Notes: generated by a model not told the origin, from the sequence alone. DNA of 64,000 bases from Planctomycetota bacterium (GCA_023150555.1 JAKLKQ010000009.1:16669-80668), one strand, 5' to 3'; positions 45,152 through 54,312 are shown, counted from the first letter of the stretch. Translations and numbers: made by a program.

Positions 45152-46507
45152 TCAGATCGCTATGCCAAGCGCCCGCAGGTGGTCGAAGGTGAAGATGCCG
45201 CTGGCGTGGCCGTCACTGAAGCCGAGGTTCAGGCCGTAGCGCCCGACGGGGTTCGCGGCGACGACCTTCACGTCGCGCGGGACATCAGACTCCTTCAGGA
45301 TGCGTTCGCCGGTGGTCTCGCTTCGGCAGGCCGCGCAGGGGCAGGCCATGCGCAGTTGGAAGTGGTCGAAGGTGGAGACCTTGCCGTCGGACCAGACGAT
45401 CTTCGGCGGCGTCTGGTCGATCAGGTGCACTTCCTTGGGCCGGTCGGTGACGGACTGCTCCTTGATATTGCTGACGCTCAACTGCGCGGCGAACTTCTTG
45501 GCGATCTCCTCGAAGGCCTTCGCCCCGGGGCTCTTGGGGTTGAAGACAACCAGCGGCGTACCGGCGTCGCCGCCCTGCACCATCTGCGGGTCAAGGGGCA
45601 CGCTGCCGAGGAACGGGACGCCCGCGTCGCGCGCGGCGCGTTCACCGCCGCCTTCGCTGAAGATGTTGTGGACGGTGCCGCAGCTGGGGCACGCGAAGCC
45701 GGCCATGTTCTCGATCACGCCGATGATGGGCACGTTGACCTGCTGGAACATCTTGAGGCCCTTCTTGGCGATGCGAAGGGCCACGTCCTGCGGCGTGGTG
45801 ACGATGACGGCGCCGTTCAGCGGGGCGCTCTGGGTCAGCGTCAACTGCACGTCGCCGGTGCCGGGGGGCAGGTCGAGCAGCAGGTAGTCGAGTTCGCCCC
45901 AGTTCACCGCGCCCAGGAACTGCTGCAGGATGCGGCTGGCGATGGGCCCGCGCCAGATGGTCGGCGCGTCCTCGCCCACCAGCATCCCGACGCTCATCGC
46001 CTTGATGCCGAACGCTTCCGGCGGGATGGCCATGCCCTTCTCGTCGGCCATGGGGCGCGCCTTGATGCCCAGCATGCCGGGAATGCTCGGGCCGTAGATG
46101 TCCGCGTCAAGGATGCCGACCTTGGCGCCGGTGCCGGCCAGGGCGAGCGCCAGGTTCGCGGTCGCGGTGCTTTTGCCCACGCCGCCCTTGCCCGAGCCGA
46201 TCGCGACGACGTTCTTGACGCCCTTCAGCACGTCCGAATCCTGGCCCACGCGGCCGACCGTCTGCGCGGTCATCTTGACGTCGACCTGCGTGACGCCGGG
46301 CAGCTTCTTGATCAGCGCCTCGGCTTCGCTCTTCATCTGCTCCTTGACGGGGCAGGCGGGCGTGGTTAGTTCGATGGTGACGCCGACGGCCCCGTCGCAG
46401 AGCTTCACTTCCTTGACGAAGTCCAGGGCGACGATGTCGCGCCCCAGGTCGGGGTCCTTCACGCCCTTCAGCGCCTCTCGGACCTGCTGTTCGGTGGGGC
46501 CGGCCAT
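45152..46507 (-). CDS. Mrp/ApbC Fe-S carrier ATPase fused to DUF971
   Basis: This 451-residue protein has an N-terminal MIP18-like domain (ALKGVKDPDLGRDIV), an Mrp ATPase domain with GKGGVGKST and the standard switch DLPPGTGDVQLTL, and the Fe-S Cys pair in FACPSCGTVHNIF. The C-terminal DUF971 domain (about 355-450) contains RMACPCAACR and LGFSDGHASGIFTFDHL. The Mrp-DUF971 fusion is known in several phyla and is taken to link Fe-S carriage to target binding. It is the canonical member of the local pair. Confidence 0.9.
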   Translation of the reverse strand: MAGPTEQQVREALKGVKDPDLGRDIVALDFVKEVKLCDGAVGVTIELTTPACPVKEQMKSEAEALIKKLPGVTQVDVKMTAQTVGRVGQDSDVLKGVKNVVAIGSGKGGVGKSTATANLALALAGTGAKVGILDADIYGPSIPGMLGIKARPMADEKGMAIPPEAFGIKAMSVGMLVGEDAPTIWRGPIASRILQQFLGAVNWGELDYLLLDLPPGTGDVQLTLTQSAPLNGAVIVTTPQDVALRIAKKGLKMFQQVNVPIIGVIENMAGFACPSCGTVHNIFSEGGGERAARDAGVPFLGSVPLDPQMVQGGDAGTPLVVFNPKSPGAKAFEEIAKKFAAQLSVSNIKEQSVTDRPKEVHLIDQTPPKIVWSDGKVSTFDHFQLRMACPCAACRSETTGERILKESDVPRDVKVVAANPVGRYGLNLGFSDGHASGIFTFDHLRALGIAI

Positions 46508-46625
46508 CGCGGTGTAGCTCCTCGCTGCAGCGATTCAGGGGAAACAAACCGCCTGCCGGGCGGTTCGGTGGCCCATTCAACGTAATCGCAAGAGGGTGCG
46601 GGCGCTAACGAAAGTCCGGTTTGGG

Positions 46626-49040
46626 CTACAAGCGCGCGGGCGCGGCGCCGCCGGGGGCGCCGTCTTCGGGCGGCTCGCGCAGGGTCTCGAGCGCCGCGCG
46701 GAGCGAGTCGAGTTCCTCGCCGGCAACGTCCTCGCCGCCGTAGCGCACGCGTTCGAAGGTGCGCGTCACCATGCGCACGGGCTCGAAGGCTGCGCCGCCG
46801 CGGCGCACGACGGTCTCGGCGAACTCCTCGGGCGTCTGCCCGTTGCGGCGCACGAAGCCGCGCTTGCTGAGCACGCTCAGCAGGTCGTTGTAGAAGGCGA
46901 CGGCGGCGCGCGCGCGCGGCGTCAGGTGGCGGGCGCGTTCGCTGCGGCCTTCGTGGCCGCGCATCAGCACCCAGACCAGCAGGCCCAACAGCAACGCGCC
47001 GATCACCCATGATAGGATTGCCCCGCTGAGGCCCAGGTCGCCAACGCCCGAAAGCAGGTTGCTCAGGCCCTTGAAGAAGTCGCGCACCGAGGACCCCATC
47101 GAGGAATAGAGGCGGTCCTGCGAGGTGCCGTCGTAGTCGAGGAAGAAGTCCCAGCTCTCGCCCACCAGCGACTTCTTCTCCTCGGGGAAGGGGTTGTCCG
47201 GCGCCGGCACCCACGGCTGCTTGTCCTGCCCGGCCGCCCGGGCGTTCCCGGGGCCCTGCGTGCCGCTGAACGCGGTAGTGGCGTCGAAGGGCACCCAGCC
47301 GTAGCCGCGGAAGTAGACCTCGGACCAGGCGTGCCCGTGCAACTGCTGCAACGTCACCTTGCGGTCGCGCGTCCCGCCGGGCGGCACGCCGGCCACGGGT
47401 CGCGCGAAGCCCAGCGCCACGCGCGCGGGCAGGTCTGCGGCGCGGCAGAGCATCACGAAGGCCGTGGCGAAGTAGCCGCAGTGACCCTGGCGCTGGTCGG
47501 GGGTACCGAAGAGGAACTCGGCGAGATCGTCGCCCTTGCGCTGAAGCTGGTCCAGGGCGGTGGTGTAGCGGTACAGGCCGCTGTCGCGCAGGTAGTCGCG
47601 GATGGCCAGGGCCTTGGCCAGGTCGTTGGGGTGGTCGGCGACGATCTTCTGAGCCAGGTTGCGCAGGTCCAGGCGGTGCTGGCGGTCGGCGACGCACTCA
47701 TGCCAGCGCAGGTAGCGCGGATCGCCATTCTGCGCGCGAGCGGTCTGATCCGGCCGCGGAACGGGGTTCGACCAGACGACGTAATCGGCGGTCTCGTCGT
47801 CGTTGCGCAGGGTACCGGCGCCGTCAGGGTGAAGGCCGCCTTCCTCGTCCAGGCGCACGCGCACGCCTTTCACGCGGCGGACCGGCGCGAGCGCGAAGTA
47901 GCAGCTCGTGCGCTGGTTGATCAGGTGCACGCGCTGTTCGACCAGGCGCAACTCGTTCATCGGGCGAAGGTGCTGCCCGGAAGCCTCTTCCAGCGCCACG
48001 TAGTCGCGGCCGGCCTCGGCGTCGCGGTCGCGCCAGTTGGTCCCGTCGGGCGGAACGAAGCCGTTGTCGCGGTAGGTCGCCAGCGAAGCGCCGCGGATGT
48101 AGAGCATCCCGTCGTCGTCCAACGCGTCGCGCGGCAGGTCGGGAAAGAACACCTCCAGCGCCGGCGTGGGGTCCTCGTACAGCGGCGCCAGCTGGTCCAG
48201 GCGCAGATCCTCGCTGAAACCCATCTTTAGATTGTTGAAGGTGCCGGTCACGCCCCCACCGCTGTTCACCGGCAGCACCTTGGGGCCCTCCTTGCCCTCT
48301 CCGGGCTCCTCCTTGGGCTGGTCGACCGAAGGCCAAATCGATCCCAAGAGACGCATCGTGCTCTCGCTCAACCGCGGCCAGCTGAAAAAGAGCAAGAACC
48401 CGGTGATCAGGCAGAGCACGGTCATCACGGCGGTCATGGCCAAGCCCTGGCGCGCGGTGCGCTCGCCCAGGTGCTGCCGCGCGCTGGGGCGCTGCGGGTT
48501 GGGCTTGGCGCCGCTGACCAGTTCCAGGGCTTCCTCCTGCTCGGCGAAGCGCTGGCGCTCGCGCCACAACGCGTTCAGGAACAGCAGCCACGCCGTGGCG
48601 GCTACGTACAGGGCCAGGCGCAGCAGCAGGCCCGGCCCGTGGCCTTCGTTGAAGACCACCGCCGTCACCACCAGCACCGCCAGCGTGGGGCAGCAGTAGG
48701 TGCGGATGATCGAGCCGCGTTGCGGCGTGAAGAACGTCACCGCCTGGAGCACGATCAGGAAGTGCGCGACTTCGGAGACAGCCACCCAGGGCCGGCCGGC
48801 CAAGTACGCCGGCACGACGAGGTAGATTGCGTAGGCGAGCAGGATCGCGAGGGTTAGCAGGTCGGCCAGCCAGCGGCGGATCGGCGGGCGGCGCCCGGCG
48901 TCGCAGAAGGTGTAGTCCATCACCGCCGCGCCCGCGACCAGGGACAGGTACCCGAGGTGGTTCTCCACCATCCACACGGCCAGCGCGCCGGTGAAGACCA
49001 CCAGGTAGGTCGCGATGCGTACGGCGCGGTAAAGGTCCAT
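46626..49040 (-). CDS. TgpA-like membrane transglutaminase-domain protein
   Basis: This 804-residue protein has five or six N-terminal helices, an extracytoplasmic transglutaminase-like domain with the papain-type triad (Cys in GHCGYFATAF, His in GHAWSEV, Asp in PFDAT), a further helix (about 690-710, AILSWVIGALLLGLLVWVL) and a C-terminal DUF4129-like tail. It matches the TgpA family, which is usually encoded with DUF58 and MoxR, as here. The role is thought to be envelope protein processing or cross-linking. It lies 21 bases downstream of the DUF58 gene. Confidence 0.85.
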   Translation of the reverse strand: MDLYRAVRIATYLVVFTGALAVWMVENHLGYLSLVAGAAVMDYTFCDAGRRPPIRRWLADLLTLAILLAYAIYLVVPAYLAGRPWVAVSEVAHFLIVLQAVTFFTPQRGSIIRTYCCPTLAVLVVTAVVFNEGHGPGLLLRLALYVAATAWLLFLNALWRERQRFAEQEEALELVSGAKPNPQRPSARQHLGERTARQGLAMTAVMTVLCLITGFLLFFSWPRLSESTMRLLGSIWPSVDQPKEEPGEGKEGPKVLPVNSGGGVTGTFNNLKMGFSEDLRLDQLAPLYEDPTPALEVFFPDLPRDALDDDGMLYIRGASLATYRDNGFVPPDGTNWRDRDAEAGRDYVALEEASGQHLRPMNELRLVEQRVHLINQRTSCYFALAPVRRVKGVRVRLDEEGGLHPDGAGTLRNDDETADYVVWSNPVPRPDQTARAQNGDPRYLRWHECVADRQHRLDLRNLAQKIVADHPNDLAKALAIRDYLRDSGLYRYTTALDQLQRKGDDLAEFLFGTPDQRQGHCGYFATAFVMLCRAADLPARVALGFARPVAGVPPGGTRDRKVTLQQLHGHAWSEVYFRGYGWVPFDATTAFSGTQGPGNARAAGQDKQPWVPAPDNPFPEEKKSLVGESWDFFLDYDGTSQDRLYSSMGSSVRDFFKGLSNLLSGVGDLGLSGAILSWVIGALLLGLLVWVLMRGHEGRSERARHLTPRARAAVAFYNDLLSVLSKRGFVRRNGQTPEEFAETVVRRGGAAFEPVRMVTRTFERVRYGGEDVAGEELDSLRAALETLREPPEDGAPGGAAPARL

Positions 49041-49061
49041 CCCGTGCTCCCCGCCCTTCCG

Positions 49062-50441
49062 CTAATCCACCAGCGCCAGTTCTTCCTGGGCCAGCGCTTC
49101 CAGTTCGTCGTCGCCCAGGGCCAACAGCAGGTCGTCTTCCAGGTCTTCGCGCGTGGCCGCTCCGCGGCGGAACAGGCGCCCGAACTCCTCGCCGCGCACG
49201 TCCACGATCTTGACGATGTTGTTCTGCGAACGCACCCAGGTCAGGTCGGCGTGCTGGCGCAGGCTGCCCAGGCCCAGAACCACCACGTAGACGTTGCGCA
49301 GCATCTCGCGCGGCAGCCAGGGGCGCACGTCGGCCAGGGTGCGCGCGTCGTCGTGCTCCAGCGACGCGAGCATCTCGAAGGCCACGTCCCAGTTGCGGCG
49401 TTCGCGGCTGACCGTCGCCCACACCGGCTCGGTGCCCGGCGGCTGCGCCACCACGGTGACCTCGCACCCGCGCAGGACCAGTTCGCGCACGGCCGTGGCG
49501 GCGAAGGACAGCGCCAGCTCGAAGAAGTTGTAGCGCCGCGTGCCGAAGATCTGGCGCAGGTTGGTGTCGACGAACAGGACGACGCGCTTGGTCTGGGGCT
49601 CCTCGAACTCCTTCACCAGCGGGCGCGCCTGCCGCGCACTGGACTTCCAGTGGATCCACTTGGGGTTGTCGCCATGGCGGTACTCGCGCAGCCCGCGGAA
49701 GTCGTGCTCCTCGCGGCTGGGCCGGCTGCGGCGCAAGCGCTGCAGCGCGATCTCGAGTTCCTGGAACAGCGCCGCGTCGATCTCGCCCAGGCGCGGGTAG
49801 ACCACCAGCCGCCCGTTTTCGCGCACGGCGCGCTCGCTGCGCCAGAAACCGAACGGAAAGACGGTGCTCAGGCGCGTGCGCCCGAACTGGTAGATACCGC
49901 GGTTACGCACCATCAGCTGGTAGCGCGCGCGCTCCTGGCCCTGGCCCGCCACCGAGGTCGCGAACGTCTCGCCGCCGCTGATGCCCAACACGCGCCCGGC
50001 CCCCGGGCCGGCGGGCGCCAGGCGCTGCGACTCCTGCGCGGAAGCCGAGCGGTGCGCGACGCCCTTCACGGGGCGGAGGCTCTCGGAGATCACCACACCG
50101 CCGGCGGGCAGCCGCGCGTGGTTGTGAAGGGTCAGCGTGACCTGGAAGGTCTCCCGCGCGTGGACGCGCTCGGGGCAGCGCCGCGAAAGCGTGAGCCGGC
50201 GCAGGGAGAGCCCTCCCATCAACAGCGAAGTCGCCCAGAGGCTCAGGAGGACCAGGCTGATCAGCAGGGGGATGTTGCCCAGGCGGTCGACGCGCAGCGC
50301 CACGCACGCCGTCGCCACGGCCAGGACCGCGAACCAGACACCGTCCCAAGTCATGCGCCGGATCGTGCGCCAAGGCCAGACCAGCAGGCCCAGGAGCCTG
50401 CGGCGCATTTTCGGCCAGAGTTCCTTCCAGAGCTGGGCCAT
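49062..50441 (-). CDS. DUF58 domain protein
   Basis: This 459-residue protein has two N-terminal helices (about 30-75), a beta-rich middle and the DUF58 signature (about 215-260): DFRGLREYRHGDNP, IHWKSSARQ and LVKEFEEP. DUF58 proteins are vWA-related partners of MoxR chaperones. It sits between moxR (50563) and the TgpA-like gene, the classic three-gene order. Confidence 0.88.
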   Translation of the reverse strand: MAQLWKELWPKMRRRLLGLLVWPWRTIRRMTWDGVWFAVLAVATACVALRVDRLGNIPLLISLVLLSLWATSLLMGGLSLRRLTLSRRCPERVHARETFQVTLTLHNHARLPAGGVVISESLRPVKGVAHRSASAQESQRLAPAGPGAGRVLGISGGETFATSVAGQGQERARYQLMVRNRGIYQFGRTRLSTVFPFGFWRSERAVRENGRLVVYPRLGEIDAALFQELEIALQRLRRSRPSREEHDFRGLREYRHGDNPKWIHWKSSARQARPLVKEFEEPQTKRVVLFVDTNLRQIFGTRRYNFFELALSFAATAVRELVLRGCEVTVVAQPPGTEPVWATVSRERRNWDVAFEMLASLEHDDARTLADVRPWLPREMLRNVYVVVLGLGSLRQHADLTWVRSQNNIVKIVDVRGEEFGRLFRRGAATREDLEDDLLLALGDDELEALAQEELALVD

Positions 50442-50562
50442 CGCGGCTCCGTTGTGCTCCCTACGAACAGCCAGGACATTATACCCCCGGCAGGGGCGGA
50501 CCTCTATAGGACGATACGGGGGACAGAGGCGTTACCGGGCAGGCCGGAATTCCACAGGCTTT

Positions 50563-51690
50563 CTACAGCGGGACAGGAACTTCTTCGAGGATCTCGGCGA
50601 AGATGTCGTCGATGTTCTTGCGGCCCATGCCGGCGTCGCGGCCCTTCTCGATCATGCGGTGCCCCAACACGGCGAAGGCCAGCTTCTTCACGTCGTCGGG
50701 CTTGACGAACTTGCGCCCTTCCACCACCGCGTAGGCGCGCGCCGCGTCGCGCAGCATCAGGCAGCCGCGCGGGGAGACGCCCAGCGCCAGCGCGCGGGCT
50801 TCGCGGGTCTTGGCGGCGATCTCGAGGATGTAGTCCAGCAGGTCGTCCTCGACCTTGACCTGCTTGACGATCTCTTGCAGCTGCACGACCTCTTCTGCGG
50901 TGATCACCGGCTTCATGCTGTTGAGCGGGTGGTCGAACTTCTGCGTCATCAGCATGCGGCGTTCGCTGTCGCGGTCCGGGTAGCCGATGGTCAGCCGCAG
51001 CAGGAAGCGGTCCAGCTGAGCTTCGGGCAGCGGATACGTGCCGGCGTACTCGATGGGGTTTTCCGTCGCGAGCACGATGAAGGGCTTGGGCAGTTCGTGC
51101 GTAATGCCGTCGACGGAGACCTGGAAGTCGTTCATCGCCTCCAGCAGCGCCGACTGCGTGCGCGGTGTGGTGCGGTTGATCTCGTCGGCCAGGATCACGT
51201 TGGCGAACAGCGGGCCGTGGTGGAACTTGAAGGTGTTGGCGTGCTGGTCGAAGACGCTGACGCCCACCACGTCGCTGGGCAGCAGGTCCGGCGTGAACTG
51301 GATGCGGCGGAACTTGCAGTCGATGGACTTCGCCAGCGCGCGCGCCAGCGTCGTCTTGCCCACGCCCGGCACGTCCTCCACCAGCACGTGCCCGCGCGCC
51401 AGCAGGCCCACGAGAATCAGCTTCACCGTTTCGCGCTTGCCGACGATGGCCTTCTCGATGTTGCCGACCAGGGCCTCGATCTTGCCCCGCACCGACGCGC
51501 CGCCCGCGCCTTCCAGCGCGTCGCTGCCCGCCGCCTCCGCCGAAGCCGCACCCGCCGCCGCCACCCGTAAGGCGGCGTTGCCGCCCGGGTTATCGGGTGC
51601 TCCAGGCGCTAAAGATGCGGCCGTTCCGGCCAAGTCGCTCATCAACCGATCCCCGGCTTTGGGCGCAAGAAGGGCCTTTTCGGGTGTCAT
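50563..51690 (-). CDS. MoxR-family AAA+ ATPase
   Basis: This 375-residue AAA+ chaperone has an Ala-rich, low-complexity N-terminus, Walker A EDVPGVGKTTLA, Walker B VILADEINR, sensor 1 in LATENPIE and the arginine-finger segment AQLDRFLLRL. MoxR proteins fold or metallate vWA/DUF58 partners. Start: ATG 51690 has GGGAGAG about nine bases upstream; the frame extends to a TTG at 51717 and an alternative ATG lies at 51642. It leads a moxR-DUF58-tgpA operon, with a MITE-like element about 140 bases upstream of the start. Confidence 0.9.
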   Translation of the reverse strand: MTPEKALLAPKAGDRLMSDLAGTAASLAPGAPDNPGGNAALRVAAAGAASAEAAGSDALEGAGGASVRGKIEALVGNIEKAIVGKRETVKLILVGLLARGHVLVEDVPGVGKTTLARALAKSIDCKFRRIQFTPDLLPSDVVGVSVFDQHANTFKFHHGPLFANVILADEINRTTPRTQSALLEAMNDFQVSVDGITHELPKPFIVLATENPIEYAGTYPLPEAQLDRFLLRLTIGYPDRDSERRMLMTQKFDHPLNSMKPVITAEEVVQLQEIVKQVKVEDDLLDYILEIAAKTREARALALGVSPRGCLMLRDAARAYAVVEGRKFVKPDDVKKLAFAVLGHRMIEKGRDAGMGRKNIDDIFAEILEEVPVPL

Positions 51691-51825
51691 GGTAGCGGCT
51701 CTCCCAGCCATGCGCAAGTTTGCGTCCCATTCCGACTTACACCTATGGACGTTGGGCCAGGCGCGAGTGGGAACGGGATTTCAGCCGTACGGGTGAAGTC
51801 GCAGAAAGGAGACCGGCGGGGCCTA

Positions 51826-52095
51826 GCAGCCCGTTGAAAAAGGAATCGGGGCCGCGTTGCGAGAGATTTTCGAACTGAACGAGGCGCGTGAAGCGGAGCC
51901 TTAGCTGGAGGCCACGGCAAGCGTAGCGGAACGAAGTTCAGGACGAAAAGACCCGCAACCCTCTGGGCAGCCTTGCGATCCGGCCCGGCGTTGTGCTTCG
52001 TTGCGGCGTACCTTTTCGGTACGCCTCGACTCCGCGCGCCTTGGTCCGAATCACAATCCAAGGCTGCGCGGCCGGACCCTTTTTCAACGGGCTGC
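51826..52095. mobile_element. MITE-like element, copy 1 (270 bp)
   Basis: The element is bounded by long inverted repeats: GCAGCCCGTTGAAAAAG at the left and its exact complement at the right, flanked by TA on both sides (51824-51825 and 52096-52097), as from a TA target duplication. Inside are two large imperfect stem-loops, one with GTTGCG...TTTTCG...CTGAAC arms and one with GCAGCCTTG/CAAGGCTGC arms around a GGCGTACC/GGTACGCC hairpin. There is no transposase frame. A second copy lies at 61335. TA duplication is typical of IS630/Tc1-mariner transposition; the helper is not in the window. Confidence 0.8.
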
Positions 52096-52412
52096 TAGAC
52101 CATCACGCCGCAGACCGCCAGCACCAGCAGCGCAAGTGCCGCCAGGGAGACCGCCGAGAGCGTGAAAAAGAAACTCAGGAAGGCTGCCGTGAAGATGCGC
52201 GCCCAGTCGCTGGAGTACTGGTAGCCCTTGCGCCCGTCGTGGATCACCATCGCCGCGCCGCCGTAGGTCGTCGAGACCGGCACGGCCAGTGTCCAGATGC
52301 CCAGGCCCGAGAAGAGCGTCCACCACGACCAGCCGTGGAGGAACTGCAAGACTTGCAGCATCACCGCGAAGACCAGGGAGACGTGCCAGCGAAGGGCCCG
52401 GATGAAGGCCAT
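52095..52412 (-). CDS. small membrane protein, 3' end formed by the MITE-like element
   Basis: This 105-residue hydrophobic protein has about three helices (LVFAVMLQVLQFLHGW, LFSGLGIWTLAVPVS and a long C-terminal one ending LALLVLAVCGVMV) and one short polar loop (HDGRKGYQYSSDW). Family unknown. The stop codon TAG (52097-52095) consists of the TA flank plus the first base of the MITE-like element, so the original C-terminus may have been different. The start at 52412 has GGAGGTACGCT a few bases upstream. Confidence 0.55.
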   Translation of the reverse strand: MAFIRALRWHVSLVFAVMLQVLQFLHGWSWWTLFSGLGIWTLAVPVSTTYGGAAMVIHDGRKGYQYSSDWARIFTAAFLSFFFTLSAVSLAALALLVLAVCGVMV

Positions 52413-52533
52413 TAGCGTACCTCCTCATCCGAATACATGAAGGATACCCGCGCGTAAGCAGCAAGGCAATGGGTTGGGCCTGGATACGCGGCCGGCAGGA
52501 CGCTCAACCGCACGCATGAATGCGCATGTGCAT

Positions 52534-53445
52534 TCACTTCTTACCATTTACATCAATGCGGCGGCTCTTCACGAACTCGACCAGCCGCTGCGTGTACTCG
52601 TTCTCGGGATCCTTCAGGCCCTTGAGGATCGTCAGGTGCCCCACGCCGGGCACCTCGTCGCAGCGCACGTCGTCGTCGACGGTCTTGAGTTTCACGCTCA
52701 GGTCCTTGCCCTGGTCGCGGAGCACGCCCGGATCGCGCTCCGCATAAAGGATGTAAAACGGCGGCGCGCCAGCGTGGACCTGGTTCACGGGCGAGGCCTC
52801 GCGCTGGACCTTCTCGTCCTTGCCGAAAGCGTCCTCGACGAGGCCGCTCAGGAAGGGTGTGCGCCCGTCGAGTTGGTAGACCCCGCTGACCGGCAGCGCC
52901 CCGGCGATATTCTTGGCCGGGTCCAGGCCGTGCGGCTTGAGGTACTTGCCGTCGAGGGCCAGCAGCGCGCTGAGGTGCCCGCCCGCCGAGATGCCGCCGA
53001 CGAAGAGGCGCTTTGCGTCGCCGCCGTATTCGCCGATGTGCCCGTGCACCCAGGCAAAAGCCAGCGCGACGTCCTGGATCTGCTGAGGATGCTGGACGTT
53101 CGGCGCCAGGCGATAGCCTACCGACGCGACCCCGATGCCGTTCGCCGCGAAGGACTCGATGAACGAGCCGCCCTGTTCCTTGCTGCCCGCACGCCAGCCG
53201 CCGCCGTGCACCCAGACCACGACGGGAAAGTCCTTCACGCCCTGAGGGATATACAGGTCCAGGCTATGACGTTCGGGGTCGGCGCCCTCGCCCTCGAAGT
53301 ACTTCATGTCGGCGGTCTTCTTGACCTCGTACGTTTCCGGCTTGGGCAGGGCCTGCGGGGCGGCGGGGGCCTTGGGCTGCTCCTCGCTGGCGCCTGCCCC
53401 TGTCCACAGCATCGCCGTGAGTCCTGCCGCAAGTAGCCGTTTCAT
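52534..53445 (-). CDS. secreted alpha/beta-hydrolase, esterase/lipase type
   Basis: This 303-residue protein has a signal peptide (MKRLLAAGLTAMLWTGAGAS). The hydrolase fold has the oxyanion HGGGW (80-84), the nucleophile Ser153 in GGISAGG, Asp in LYAERDPGVL and His in GVGHLT. This pattern fits the hormone-sensitive lipase/BD-FAE esterase group, which deacetylates sugars or cleaves short-chain esters. The actual substrate is unknown. Confidence 0.85.
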   Translation of the reverse strand: MKRLLAAGLTAMLWTGAGASEEQPKAPAAPQALPKPETYEVKKTADMKYFEGEGADPERHSLDLYIPQGVKDFPVVVWVHGGGWRAGSKEQGGSFIESFAANGIGVASVGYRLAPNVQHPQQIQDVALAFAWVHGHIGEYGGDAKRLFVGGISAGGHLSALLALDGKYLKPHGLDPAKNIAGALPVSGVYQLDGRTPFLSGLVEDAFGKDEKVQREASPVNQVHAGAPPFYILYAERDPGVLRDQGKDLSVKLKTVDDDVRCDEVPGVGHLTILKGLKDPENEYTQRLVEFVKSRRIDVNGKK

Positions 53446-53616
53446 GGCACGTTTACACCTTTAGTATGGAGGGTGCGTCTAGGGCCTACCTTTATTGGAC
53501 CCCCTTGCTGCGGGATGGACACATCGCGGCAGGGAGATGTTACATTGGCACGTCCCTTATATACTGGGGGAAGCGGGATTCGGCCGTGCGCAGGTGCAGT
53601 CCCGGGCGGCCGATAG

Positions 53617-54312
53617 ATGCTGGAGCACACCTTGGTCACCGAGTCCAAGCGCATGAGCTGGTCCGAGGGTCCCGACGGCACCGTCGTGGAGCTGTCGTGT
53701 CTTGAGGTCCGCGAGCTGCTCGGACAGTACGCCAACTCGGCCCTGCCCGAGGAAATGGCGCTGGACGTCGAGCGCCACCTGGAACGCTGCGGCGCCTGCT
53801 TCGCCGAACTGAAGGCGATGCGGGCCGAGGACGAGCTGCTGTCCGATGCGCTGGGCGACCTGCGCCCCGACCCGTCGCTGCGCGCGAAGGTCGCGCGGGC
53901 CTGCGGCGAGGTCCACCGCCGCGCCGAGGAAGTCGCCAACTCGCTGCCCGAACGCGGATGGGCAATCTTCCGCTGGGGCTTGGCGCTGCTGTCCGTCTGT
54001 CACTTCGTCTTCCTCTCGGTGATGCTGGAAAAAGGGCCCGAGGTCATCAACTCGAACGCGCCCGAGGCCATCAACGAATTGATCGAGAGCCGCAGTCTGT
54101 ACCAATGGCTGAACCTGACGCTCTTCCTGCTGGCGCTGTTCCTGCTCATCGGCGGGCGCCTGGTGGCGGCCTTCGAGAGCTGGCTCTCGAGCCGCCTCGG
54201 CAAGCGCCCCGACCCGGGCCCCACGCGCCTGGGCGTGCTGGTCCTCGAGACGCTGGGCATCCTGGGCGTGCTGGCCACCAGCCTGGCGCACTATCTGACG
54301 CTGATGACTTGA
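53617..54312 (+). CDS. anti-sigma-like membrane protein with zinc-finger (zf-HC2) motif
   Basis: This 231-residue protein has an N-terminal ZAS/zf-HC2 motif: His54-x3-Cys58-x2-Cys61 in ERHLERCGACFAEL, preceded by SCLEVRELLGQYANSALP. Three helices follow (about 112-130, 160-182 and 205-225). ZAS proteins sequester ECF sigma factors and release them on a signal. No sigma factor gene is adjacent, which is unusual. The start is uncertain: ATG 53617 or ATG 53653. Confidence 0.7.
   Translation: MLEHTLVTESKRMSWSEGPDGTVVELSCLEVRELLGQYANSALPEEMALDVERHLERCGACFAELKAMRAEDELLSDALGDLRPDPSLRAKVARACGEVHRRAEEVANSLPERGWAIFRWGLALLSVCHFVFLSVMLEKGPEVINSNAPEAINELIESRSLYQWLNLTLFLLALFLLIGGRLVAAFESWLSSRLGKRPDPGPTRLGVLVLETLGILGVLATSLAHYLTLMT

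Noticed and set aside
51826..52095. Structured ncRNA gene rather than a mobile element
   Set aside because: The internal stem-loops are real, but terminal inverted repeats, TA flanks and a second copy at an unrelated locus make a MITE the simpler reading; transcription as RNA stays possible.
53545..53561. Sigma-54-like promoter (TTGGCACG) upstream of the anti-sigma-like gene
   Set aside because: The -24 half is perfect but the -12 half reads TTATA in place of TTGCA, so the essential GC is missing; a -10 TATACT reading is as good.
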